From NCBI GenBank assembly GCA_947247005.1, contig OX365944.1, positions 8,134,501 to 8,198,500 on the forward strand: a stretch of DNA of 64,000 nt, written 5' to 3'. The DNA comes from Spisula solida (Eukaryota > Mollusca > Bivalvia > Venerida > Mactridae). The notes beneath the pieces are model-generated. The model made no database searches, was not told the DNA's origin, and saw nothing but the letters and a program-made list of their open reading frames with translations. The position numbers and the translations under genes were made by a program. Below, piece by piece: positions 54,733 through 64,000 of this stretch. The stretch's first letter is position 1; every line of letters begins with the position of its first letter.

Positions 54733-56380
54733 AATAAAATACAAAAATCTCAGTAAAGCAACATATTCAATATGACTATAACAGCAGAAAGACTCTACTT
54801 TTGAAATAAATGCATGACACATGGTTGAGAGCTCATAAAATGATTCCAAATTGAACCATAGGTTGCCTCCCTTTCTATGAACAAAAAAATGTGAGCAAAA
54901 TCTTGGACTATACATGTGACTATATATAAAATATCAATAATCAATTTCTTAGCGCAGCAAATTACATAGAAGCCTTAGAAATAAACTGATAATTTAAGTT
55001 GTGTAATAAATAGTAATGATATATCTACAAGTATTGTATATTATAAGGCACTTATTATACGGTATAATACATGGGCTATCAATGTTCTACAAAAAGAACA
55101 AATTGACGTTAATGGATGGCCATATGGTCAGGGTTTTTTAAGAAGGCCTATGTTCCAGGCAGATTAAAACATGGTCCCTCATATAACAATTCATAGTCAT
55201 GTCCCCTATTATAAAGTAGCAAGCATGAATCGTTTTGTAAAATTACTGGTATCTAATACACAATGTGAGCAACTACATGATAAAAGATTTAATGAGCGAA
55301 TTTTAAGAACACTTGTTCATATCAACAAATTTAAGTCAAGTATTTGTCAGTTGTTGCTTGAGTCAAGCAGCCATCTGTTGTTAACAACCATTAGAGAAAA
55401 TCAAACAAATTTAAATTAAATACAACAACTAAACAACCACTTACTTAAATAAGCAGTCACTTCATTTCAGAGTATTATTTAATGTTGTTCATTTAAGGCA
55501 CACAATACAGTGTTAATAACAGTGAGTCAGAGAAAAAACGCTCATGGGACCATTACAATTCTGGAGCGGAAAAGTTTCATGGACTAATGTTTAAACATAT
55601 TTATTCTCCCAATACAAGGTATCTGAGTTGCCATTCGACTTGTGAATTAAACATATTACAGTTGCTACTGTATTATTTACAAGAATATGTAATAATTATA
55701 ATAATCATAGTATGAGTATTATAGCAACATTGTAATTCTTGCCAGCAAGTTCTATACATCATGGTCGCCATCCAACACAAGATATGTAATTATCATATTG
55801 AGCAAATACTACATATTGTTGTATAAGTTATAGGTTTCATGAGGGGGCCAAATCTTGAGGGTCATTTTGATACTCAGTACAAATTATTTTTCGAGGGAGT
55901 TGAATTTTTGTTGATTTCGTTGTTCAACTTGACCACAAAATCTAATGCCCATGATTAAATGGCCTCTAAGCTACACAACATAGGATAACCCTTCCATGGA
56001 TTGAAATCCATAAATTAATGACCCCACGAAAATGCATTTTTATCAAAATCCACGAAATTAATTACACACGAGAAATTGAGATTTTACAGAAATGTTAAGC
56101 TAAATTGACGCATTTTGTAAATTTCAGGGGTTAAAGGGTGAATTCAAGGATTAAATAAAATCTTTGAACGTTCAATAAATGGTTTGTGAATTCTATCAAA
56201 TACTTATATCAGACCAAACATGTCTGTTTGTTGAGCTAACAGACAACTACCAAACCTATTGTAATGTGTTATAACATCCACTTCATAGTATAGATTCTGC
56301 ACAGTAAGTGGCAAAGTAAGCACTTAACGATAGATGATTGTAATACACACATCATCCCCCAGCTGCCCTACTGGCTGCCA
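54733..56380. other. intergenic, no supported gene
   Basis: An 82-codon plus-strand frame at 55171-55419 has normal composition but no family, splice or homology support. Positions 55990-56095 resemble the tacagta-ended family (ccacgaaattaattac). Nothing else seen. Confidence 0.4.
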
Positions 56381-56516
56381 AATCATTGTATATGTCCAAG
56401 ATCAACAGAAGAGTGAATCAATGAATCATTGTATATGTCCAAGATCAACAGAAGAGTGAATCAATGAATCATTGTATATGTCCAAGATCAACAGAAGAGT
56501 GAATCAATGAATCATT
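56381..56516 (+). repeat. 43-bp tandem repeat, three copies
   Basis: aatcattgtatatgtccaag begins units at 56381, 56424 and 56467, identical over the full 43 bp. A fourth truncated start is at 56510. Confidence 0.95.
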
Positions 56517-56554
56517 ATGACTATCTATAGAGAAGTACAAATAAAGTAAAACTG

Positions 56555-56910
56555 ATGACAAGAGATGTTTGTAAAACATGTATGCACAGGGGTTCATTGA
56601 CTCGGGAGTAAGGATTTTGACCCTCGAAATTACCAAAAAGCCCCATTTTTACCCTCAAGATTTTGGTTTGAAGGGTCATTTTCTCTTAAATTTACGGTTA
56701 TTTTGCCTATAAAATTGTAAAATTTAGTCTAAAGTATCAAAATGACACTTCAGCTAATGGAACCGCTGCATGCACTCCCAGTATGCAACCAATAAGTAAT
56801 TTCGTGTTCAAGGTTTAAAATCTACAGGATTCATCTGCTTGTCATGATAAACATTCTTGCAAAGTTTGATGATCATGGTCTCAAATATTCTCAAGTTATG
56901 AATCAAAAAT
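56555..56910 (+). mobile_element. acaagagatg element interrupted by a MITE
   Basis: The start acaagagatgtttgtaaaac matches 18918 and 58966. After the insertion at about 56587-56775 the family body resumes (gcaaagtttgatgatcatgg, tctcaagttatgaatc). Confidence 0.55.
56587..56775. mobile_element. CAGGGGTTC MITE nested in the element above
   Basis: Left caggggttcattgac and right taatggaaccgctg are imperfectly inverted. ATGCA lies on both sides. The inner phrase ttttgcctataaaat is shared with the copy at 60318-60499. Confidence 0.65.
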
Positions 56911-57675
56911 GGTTTAGCATACCAGAGATAGGTAACGTCCCTTTACCGCTATATTGTAAAAATGTGGCGCACATAATGGTTCTTGTTTTCTGAGAATATT
57001 ACATGTAATCAAACAGGCCAACATGTGCAAAATAATATACTTAAACATACTTTGAAGCGGCAAATAATTAATGAATAAATTTGACAGTGATTTTATGGAT
57101 GATTGAACCAGCTCAGTTTGGGAGAATACATTATAAATGCCCAAAATTCATCACAAACAAGTTGGCAAATGATTTTTTTTAATAAGTAAGCCTACATTAT
57201 GGTTCCGATTCCTGGATGAATTTAATCATGTAACTTGTATAGATTGAACTTAATCTATCTACATGTATATATATATCAGAGCAGGCAGTACATAATATAG
57301 TTTGAATCACTTAGGGCTTATACATGTACATGTAAAGTACGTCTAATGTCAAAGATGATCCAGAATAAATGTATCTGTGATTTTCGAGGATCAAATCAAA
57401 TGCTCCGTACTAAAGCAGTATATTATTCACTCCATAGAAAAGGCTGTCATAAATTATAGTATGAATGAAGTTAACCAGTAGATAATGTTTAACAAAAACA
57501 CTTAGATATTTAAAAAATATTGCTTCAAGGCATCTTGTTCACAGAAGTATGGTATAAATTATAATAATAATAATATAAATCTTTGTTCACTTTGATTCTT
57601 ATACACATATACAGAAAATTAAGCATAAATTATAAAATAGTGTTCACAAATCTAAAGTTCATGATGGCTATATAT

Positions 57676-58120
57676 CGCTCACCGGAGTAAGAAGACCCTA
57701 TGCAAATAAAAGATCATTGAAGTTTCTGTAAAAATTTGGTCAAAATCCATTCACTAGTTTGGTAGCAGAGGATGTTATTTGTAGTTTCAAGTCCTGTCCC
57801 ATGTTGGCCATGTTTTTTTACAGAACTTTCTAATTTATATTATCTTGTATGAAGAACATTAATACTGTGCTACACACCAAATATCACTGATCTATGTCTA
57901 ACAGTTTTGGAAATTTTTGGCACTGATGACATCCTTTAAATGCAACTGATTAGAACCATTTAACTTTGCAAAGAAAACCAACCAAGGATCATTCCTGTGG
58001 AGGCCGGGCAAAATCTATTCCGTAGTTAGGTGATGTTTGAATAAATTGTTCACGCACAACATATACCGGACATTCAATGATCCTAATAGCACCATGAGCA
58101 CTTGGTGCACAGGTGAGCTA
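57676..58120. mobile_element. AGCTCACC-ended element, full-length copy
   Basis: cgctcaccggagtaagaa at the left and gcacaggtgagct at the right are inverted. The interior is typical of this family (caaaatccattcactagttt) with no coding capacity. Confidence 0.6.
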
Positions 58121-58267
58121 CAAACAGCACTTGATAACACAGAAATAACAATGTTGGTCCTCGTAACAAGACACTGAAATCTTGGTTCCAATAATGACTA
58201 GATGAATGTATGGCTCCCAGATTCCATGTGATGTGATGCATGTAGAATACTGTCCATAACACTACAC

Positions 58268-58526
58268 TGTAAAATCATGCATATTCATGGGTGATTTAAG
58301 TTCAACGAATGTGTGTATGTACCGGTACAAATCCACATTAAATTGATCCAATCCCCGTGTTGGAACAACCTCAGAACTACATACAACAAGTGTCCCTTTC
58401 AATGTTCAGGGGTTCCAGTGAACCCTTGAAATTTGATGCTTGAAATTCATCCCCTGATGAAACCCCCTCATGCTTTTTAAAAATCCATGAACTAATGACC
58501 TATGAACATGAATGATTTTACAGAAC
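58268..58526. mobile_element. MITE with CTGTAAAATCAT ends
   Basis: ctgtaaaatcatgcatattc at the left pairs in reverse with gaacatgaatgattttacag at the right. A partial CAGGGGTTCC element (58407-58470) lies inside. Confidence 0.65.
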
Positions 58527-58965
58527 GTACGTAACTCAATAGACGACAGTTGATATAATGTTGAACGTCAATACCCTGGGATCCCATCATGGCTAAATGT
58601 GTATTATAAAGTCAGTAACATTGCACTGAAATAGAAGAAAACATTTTAATGAATAAAATAATAAAATATAATTATGGTAAAATAAATGAGTAATCAACAA
58701 ATATACACTACTCAACATCAATTAGACAGTTTAGATTATTGACCTGACATTTTGTTAATAATGTAAGTATTTACATAATAATAAAGAAGGAGATGTAGCT
58801 ATTTATTGATTTTTTAGGCCAATTTGCATTCATTGAGTCACTGTTGACTATTATGCATGTATATTTTGCACATGCAGAACGTGCAAAACGAAACACATGA
58901 GTTCATGAATATTTTGGCATTATTGTCAATGTTACATGTACAATAGTGAAAATATTTAACTCTTG

Positions 58966-59246
58966 ACAAGAGATGTATGTAAACCCATACAATGTAGCAG
59001 CCCAATAGTCAGAAATGGTAAAGGTCAGTGACCTTGACCTTTGACCTACTGGTACTGACCTCAAAAAGGGATCATCTACTGTTGATTACCACCCTCCATG
59101 TAAAGCTTGAAGATCCTAGGGCAAAGCATTCTTGAGTTATTGAACAGAAACCATTTGGTCTACTGCCCGACAGACCGACCGACAGACCAACAGACCAACC
59201 TACATGTGCAAAGCAATATACCACCTCACTAAAGATGGGGGGCATA
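58966..59246 (+). mobile_element. acaagagatg...ggggggcata element, short microsatellite copy
   Basis: Start acaagagatgtatgtaaacc; body tagtcagaaatggtaaaggt, ccatgtaaagcttgaagatc; short gacagaccgaccgacagacc tract; end gatggggggcata. Same family as 18918-19241. Confidence 0.78.
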
Positions 59247-59787
59247 AAAAGGATCAAGAAGATGTGTAAAACATTTCACTCTTTGCAAAAGCATGGTATT
59301 CTAGCAATCCATTACTGAATACATGAATTTCAATGACAGTGCAATGTAATAGAAAGCTATGCCAGTAAGTATTAACTTCAAATATAAATGTCAGTATAGA
59401 GAATTTAGCTCAACTCATGATCTTCTATTAGCAAAATTTAACAGCTGATATTTCGTCTTTATTATACCTCACTTTATATTACAATGCTGAAGTCCCATTA
59501 CCCACAGAGGTAGATATTTTGACTGTCCAACCTAAAAGACACGTGATCGACCGAAAACTGACTGTCAGGTCATGTGATCGACCTGACATTTTGAATGTCA
59601 TGCAAGGGCAAGTAACTGCGTCAATTTTAATTAATTGACTGCTGCAATAAACAAGATTTTCTAAAAATAGAATGTGGCATAAACATAACAATATATGAAA
59701 GCACAGTCATGTCTACTGTTTATAACTATCACAATCATGGCTGTGAACATTTTGCTAGACTTTTAATATTGTTCGGCATAATAAAAT

Positions 59788-59923
59788 AAATATCAGATGC
59801 CTGCCTGCGTGACATTGATATTGTCAACCCTCGAAACAAAATGTCAACCTCGGCTTCGCCTCGGGGTGACATTCTGCCCTCGGGTTGACAATATCAATGT
59901 CACGCAGGCAGGCATCTGATATT
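59788..59923. repeat. 136-bp near-perfect palindrome, CTCGG apex
   Basis: Arms of about 60 bp (aaatatcagatgcctgcctg ... / caggcaggcatctgatattt) close on cctcggcttcgcctcgggg. The arms also pair gtcaaccctcg with cgggttgac. It is the most perfect of the four CTCG-apex hairpins. Confidence 0.85.
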
Positions 59924-59929
59924 TATATA

Positions 59930-60125
59930 ATATTCATTATCCCGGTTGTATGTTTTCATAGGCAGGTAGTATCACAAAGACACTAAGTGTTATACCAACA
60001 TAAATCTAAAAGACCGATACTGCCAGATTTGCTCACGGAAATTTATATATTCAACGCAAGAATCTTGTAATATATGCATGCATAAAGGTCAGGATCACAT
60101 CAAATTCTCTGTGCTATACTTGGAG
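59930..60125 (+). repeat. dispersed repeat, copy of 41275-41470
   Basis: cggttgtatgttttcatagg, gatttgctcacggaaattta and cataaaggtcaggatcac match the ZCCHC7 intron copy. It overlaps the probable 3' UTR of the minus-strand gene that stops at 60156. Confidence 0.7.
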
Positions 60126-60155
60126 AATGTTTCTTACCAACAACAGTGAAATATA

Positions 60156-60221
60156 TTATGCGGATGAAGACAACATGGAGACATCAATTCCTCTCTCAGC
60201 TAAATCTATATCATCTGAATC
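60156..60221 (-). CDS. terminal exon of unrecognised minus-strand gene
   Basis: On the minus strand the acceptor tatgtattatattattgcag precedes position 60221. The exon reads DSDDIDLAERGIDVSMLSSS, then A and a TAA at 60158-60156. Phase 0 entry matches the phase 0 exit of the exon at 61630-61810, so the two join as ...LTEVIQ|DSDDID.... The 3' UTR would continue below 60156; the first clear AATAAA on this strand is near 59458-59463. Confidence 0.68.
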   Translation of the reverse strand, partial: DSDDIDLAERGIDVSMLSSSA

Positions 60222-60317
60222 CTGCAATAATATAATACATACTGTTAAATCCAATCTGATGGCATACATACATTCCTTCCACAAACTTCCCTAACACTTT
60301 TTGTAATGTGAGAAACA

Positions 60318-60499
60318 AGGGTTCCATTAGACTTGGGAGAAGGGGTTTTGACCCTTGAAATTAAAAAAAAAGCTGCCTTTTGACCCTCAAGTTTTAGGTT
60401 TGAAGGGTTATTTCTCTTAAAATCATGGGTATTTTGCCTATAAAATGGTAAAATTTGGTCAAAATGAGCCTTCAGATTCAGAAGCTAGTGGAACCCCTG
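60318..60499. mobile_element. CAGGGGTTCC MITE in an intron of the minus-strand gene
   Basis: agggttccattagac at the left and agtggaacccct at the right are inverted, with internal ttttgcctataaaatgg. Copies: 56587-56775, 63497-63675, partial 58407-58470. Confidence 0.7.
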
Positions 60500-60616
60500 A
60501 GAAAGGGTACAAAATACCACATTCAATGTCTCACAAATCAGTGTCTATAAATTATCCCACAGGAATCCCTAGTGGATAAAGCACAAGGGACCAAAAGACC
60601 CATTAACCCCTGAATC

Positions 60617-60690
60617 TGCCTCGATGGTCTAGTCGAAGAGCATCCGCTTTAAGTGCCTGAAGTCTTGGGTTCAACCCCAGGCTACAACAA
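60617..60690 (+). other. tRNA-like SINE head or tRNA pseudogene
   Basis: A box tggtctagtcga and B box gggttcaacccc at normal spacing, with a ttgggttcaaccccagg T arm. The anticodon arm does not pair well, so a functional tRNA is unlikely. Confidence 0.5.
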
Positions 60691-61068
60691 ACCAAAGTTG
60701 TTAAAAGTGGCACAGGTATATCTTGACATTTTGATACTTAGGATTCAGTCAGTCCGAATGGTAGAATCTTTTATAAATTATGGTTATATCAGCTTCCTGC
60801 ACAGATAATCAAAATGACCTAGCCTAGCAAAAGCCTGTGTTACCGAGCACAACTAGATGCTTTTGACGTAAGTGAAAATGACAAGACAGATGGAAGCAGG
60901 GATAGACAGATAAAGGATAACTCTCTTATTGATTTGAATTTTACATTCAAATTGATCACATTGAAGAGTGCATTAGTGTCATTTTAAATCAAGCATCTTT
61001 AAAATAAGTCCATAATAAGAATTAATTATTTATAATACAGAACATTTTTATAGTAAGAAACCGAAGTA

Positions 61069-61250
61069 TACATTACAACCTCTCCAGAACAATCCTTTGT
61101 AGAGCAACATTTTACCTCTATAGCAACACCTTAAACATTTCCCTAAGTTGATATTTACTATACATTTAACCTCTGTAGAGCAACAACCTCTGCACAACAG
61201 CCAATATTTGCAGATCCCAAAGGGTGTTGCTCTACATAGGTTGCACTGTA
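61069..61250. mobile_element. ACATTACAACCTCT MITE, copy C
   Basis: Left acattacaacctctccag, right ctctacataggttgcactgt, with the family phrase cctctgtagagcaacaacct inside. Confidence 0.7.
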
Positions 61251-61629
61251 CTGTGTTGAACTATTCTGAACTGTAAAACTTTATATAATTTGTGACAGAC
61301 GGTTGCCAAGTGATCATTTATAATAGTTCACAATAAGCATGAGACACAATGCCCAATCATGACAACAAGTTGCAAGTCTGTTTTGAGTGTCATAAGCACA
61401 TACCCCCACACCAAGACTTAGTTCAAACATCATTCTATTGTTAAAATTCAGCTGATGAAATTTCTAATGACCATAACTTTGTCAATTCTTTGATTTTTTT
61501 CACCGAATAACTTTCATTTTCTGCAGAAAAGTTCTAATGCAGCAAATTCGGACATCCGGATTATTCCTGAATTGTAGAATCCCTGGCATAAATTGAGTTA
61601 CACTAATACCCCTCAGTTACATATTTTAC

Positions 61630-61810
61630 CTGAATCACTTCGGTTAGTTGACTTAGTTTCATCTTCAAACTTTGTATCTCATCAATAATTTGAGAGAATA
61701 AATCAGCATCAATGACTACAACATCACGACCATTCATCGTCATAGTAGTCACCTCTGGTTGCTGTATGGATGGTAGATCGTAACTTATCTCGGAACCATC
61801 CAGGAATGAT
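61630..61810 (-). CDS. penultimate exon of unrecognised minus-strand gene
   Basis: On the minus strand the acceptor gatttacacaacttag and donor cag|gtaaaata bound a 181-nt exon. It completes a codon, then reads SFLDGSEISYDLPSIQQPEV, TMNGRDVVVIDADLFSQIID and EIQSLKMKLSQLTEVIQ. The last part is a likely short coiled coil (heptad leucines/isoleucines: I-D-E-I-Q-S-L-K-M-K-L-S-Q-L). With the next exon it gives an 81-residue C-terminus that ends in serine-rich sequence. I do not recognise the family; the 5' exons are to the right of 61810 or outside the window. Confidence 0.72.
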
Positions 61811-62083
61811 CTAAGTTGTGTAAATCAAAACATATCAATAATAGGCAAATTCATTATTAAAGTAACAGTTGTTTTATAATCATAACAGATATTTGCTATA
61901 CATGTACTAATTTATAATTCTAATGACTTCATCCATAAATCAAAGCATATCAATAATAGGCATACCGTATTTATTATTAAAGGTGTATCAGTAATCATAT
62001 TACATGTACATGTTTTTTTATAATTTATAGTCCTGACTTCTTCATAACCAATACGTGTATATGTTTGTTAATTATCATTAGGT

Positions 62084-62227
62084 CTTTTCGACTGGGCTGT
62101 TTCGTGGAGCAGGTTTATAGTCTGGTTCCCATACAAATATTATAGTACACTACAGTACCGTACTACTATTTGATATTGGGGACGGGAACCAGACTATAAC
62201 CTGCCCCACGAAACAGCCCAGTCGAAA
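62084..62227. repeat. 144-bp foldback with 45-bp arms
   Basis: tttcgactgggctgtttcgt begins an arm that is inverted in acgaaacagcccagtcgaaa. The arms extend through gcaggtttatagtctggttc / gaaccagactataacctgc to a loop of about 50 bp. Probable MITE. Confidence 0.8.
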
Positions 62228-63496
62228 ATAATATAATGAGTTGGATGCTGCATATGATCACACTACAGATATATTTTAAGTAATATTATACTGTTTACTA
62301 ATACTAGAATAAGTTATTTGGCATGACAGAAGTAGGGCAACAATATGCATCTGGATTATAGTTTTTTCCACACAAAAACTGTCCGACATCCATCCTTCCA
62401 GACAGACATCCAGCACACAAAATGATTAATCAATATGTCTTCCCTTACTATACGAGGGAAGATCCAAAATAATGTAGACTTTTGCTATTGCTGCCAACAG
62501 CATCATTATTTTTGCTTAATATTATAATATTCACATGGTTTATTATATGAACATTTATTTTATACACTAATTTGAACAAATTTCACATGAGGACAATATA
62601 GCAAGATGTTTTTGTAACCATAGTAACAAGTATGGCGCCCACAGTTTTTGTGACTAGGCTCAAGTTACATTATGTAATAATATATAATGAAGTCAATGCA
62701 AGTAGGAAATGCACTAATATTAACAACCTTACGATGGGATGTGCAGGTGACATCATGTTGAAATTTGACGTTATTGGAACAGTGTGTTTAGAACATACAC
62801 ATTATTTATCTCACGGTTTCACAAAGTTCTGCTACATGACAATCATCAGTACAGGACGTCAACGACATTATGAAATCAATGCAGATGTGTGCTGGGTGGC
62901 AGCTAGTGACCATTAAGATAACTACTCATTTTCTATCGCATGTAACTTTTCACTGAATTATCATTTTCTCTTGAAATTTTGTAAAAATATGCCAGACAAA
63001 TTCCGATTCATGTTGATATAAGAATGTAAATAAATAATTGAAATATATATATATACATTTTTGAAAAAGTCTCTAAGTTATTTTGGATCATAACCCTCGT
63101 AAGTGGAAAACCAGGTATGCAAAGAATATTCATTAGTGCCATGTAAATATTGCAGCATTTCACAGAAAATCAGATATCTTTTAATACACTTAAACAATGA
63201 ATTTGTGTAATAACAAATAAAATATATCTGTTATTTAAATCTAGGGAAATTAAACATGCAGAAATTTTAACAACAAATATAGTTAATAAATAATTTTAGC
63301 AAAAAACGGGTATAATAATAGAACAAAACAGTTTACATGAGTATCAAGCAAAGGTTGCAATCAAATTAAATTATTATAATAATTAATTAGAACTTGATAA
63401 TTCATGTGTACTAATTAACCCTTTACTCCATAGACCATTAACCTATTTATCCATACAGCATTAACATTGCCGATAATGTGTACTCTGAATCCATGA
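62228..63496. other. intergenic or intronic, no supported exon
   Basis: A 94-codon plus-strand frame at 62632-62916 begins MAPTVFVTRLKLHYVIIYNE and has fair composition but no family or splice support. No minus-strand exon continuing the gene above was found here. Confidence 0.4.
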
Positions 63497-63675
63497 CAGG
63501 GGTTCCACTTGACCCTTTGACCCTTGAAATTCTAAAAGTTACATTTTGACCAACCGGATTTCTACTGAATGGGTCATATTTTCATTAAATTATAGGTAAT
63601 TTTGATTTAAAATGGTAAAAATCCAATACAAAATTATCAACATGGCCCTTTAAATCAGCCCCTTGTGAAACCCCA
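63497..63675. mobile_element. CAGGGGTTCC MITE, diverged copy
   Basis: Left caggggttccacttgaccc, right gtgaaaccccag, with tgacccttgaaattc and aaaatggtaaaaat inside as in the copy at 60318. Confidence 0.65.
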
Positions 63676-64000
63676 GCATGAAGGCTATTTCAAAATCAGA
63701 ATGGAAATATAGTAGGCATCTCAAAGTGTTGCTATGTTGTAAAGAGTTAACATAATGAAGTATACAGTCTCATTGTACATGTTTGTACTTAAATTAAATA
63801 CTTCAATGAAGTTGATATTATATAACAGGATTATTAACAATTATTATAACACATTTCGTAGTTTAAATCATTATTTTTCAAGAATCAACGTTTCAGTTTC
63901 AAGGTTTATTCTAGAAAATATCAACAAATTAACTGACATAATGTAGAAATACTATTTTTTAAAACCAGAAGCAGAAACACTAATAATTAAATCAGAATCA

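Noticed and set aside
55171..55419. 82-codon plus-strand frame
   Set aside because: No recognised family or supporting signals.
62632..62916. 94-codon frame beginning MAPTVFVTRLKLHYVI
   Set aside because: Composition is plausible, but there is no family, splice or neighbour support.

Overview
The window looks like nuclear DNA of a bivalve mollusc. It is AT-rich, its genes have GT-AG introns, and it is packed with short non-autonomous transposons of kinds I associate with bivalve genomes: elements with TATGCCCC ends, AGCTCACC ends or AGTCCCCTACCGG ends, elements with CCGT/CCGA microsatellite cores, tRNA-derived SINEs, and a CR1/L2-like LINE carrying a PHD-like finger and a 2A-like motif. The species assignment is inference from repeat style and cannot be fixed from this sequence alone.

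Genes. (1) A single-exon ZIP-family (SLC39A) zinc transporter lies at 9579-10580 on the plus strand. (2) A seven-coding-exon gene at 35274-43067 on the plus strand is the orthologue of ZCCHC7, the Air1/Air2-like zinc-knuckle subunit of the TRAMP-type nuclear RNA surveillance complex. Its seven coding exons join in frame into an 891-residue protein with five CCHC knuckles. (3) Two well-spliced minus-strand exons at 61630-61810 and 60156-60221 form the 3' end of an unrecognised gene whose 5' part lies further right. (4) A single minus-strand exon at 50330-50475 belongs to another unrecognised gene. (5) A possible terminal exon sits at 1197-1273 on the plus strand. Most other open frames are repeats or chance.

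Layout. 0-9 kb: a TA-flanked MITE, a large divergent 42-bp repeat array with an internal orientation switch, palindromes and a LINE relic. 9.5-10.6 kb: the ZIP gene. 10.6-28 kb: a MITE and SINE field with a young 112-bp tandem array, a 306-bp hAT-like MITE with perfect 8-bp target duplication, and a palindrome of about 305 bp. 28.5-31.9 kb: a near full-length but frame-broken LINE. 35-43 kb: ZCCHC7, whose introns hold copies of the same repeats. 43.2-46 kb: a three-layer nest in which a 2.1-kb TA-flanked element, made of about 21 palindromic 61-bp satellite units, sits inside a TATGCCCC element. 46-64 kb: mostly dispersed repeats with the minus-strand exons.

The genes do not form a pathway. 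The clearest biological story is repeat-driven change at ZCCHC7. It has a tandem duplication in exon 3 that copies a knuckle segment together with its splice donor, giving four in-frame donors. It has nine 45-bp coding repeats in the last exon, nine minisatellite units in intron 1, and the satellite element about 0.24 kb after its stop codon.
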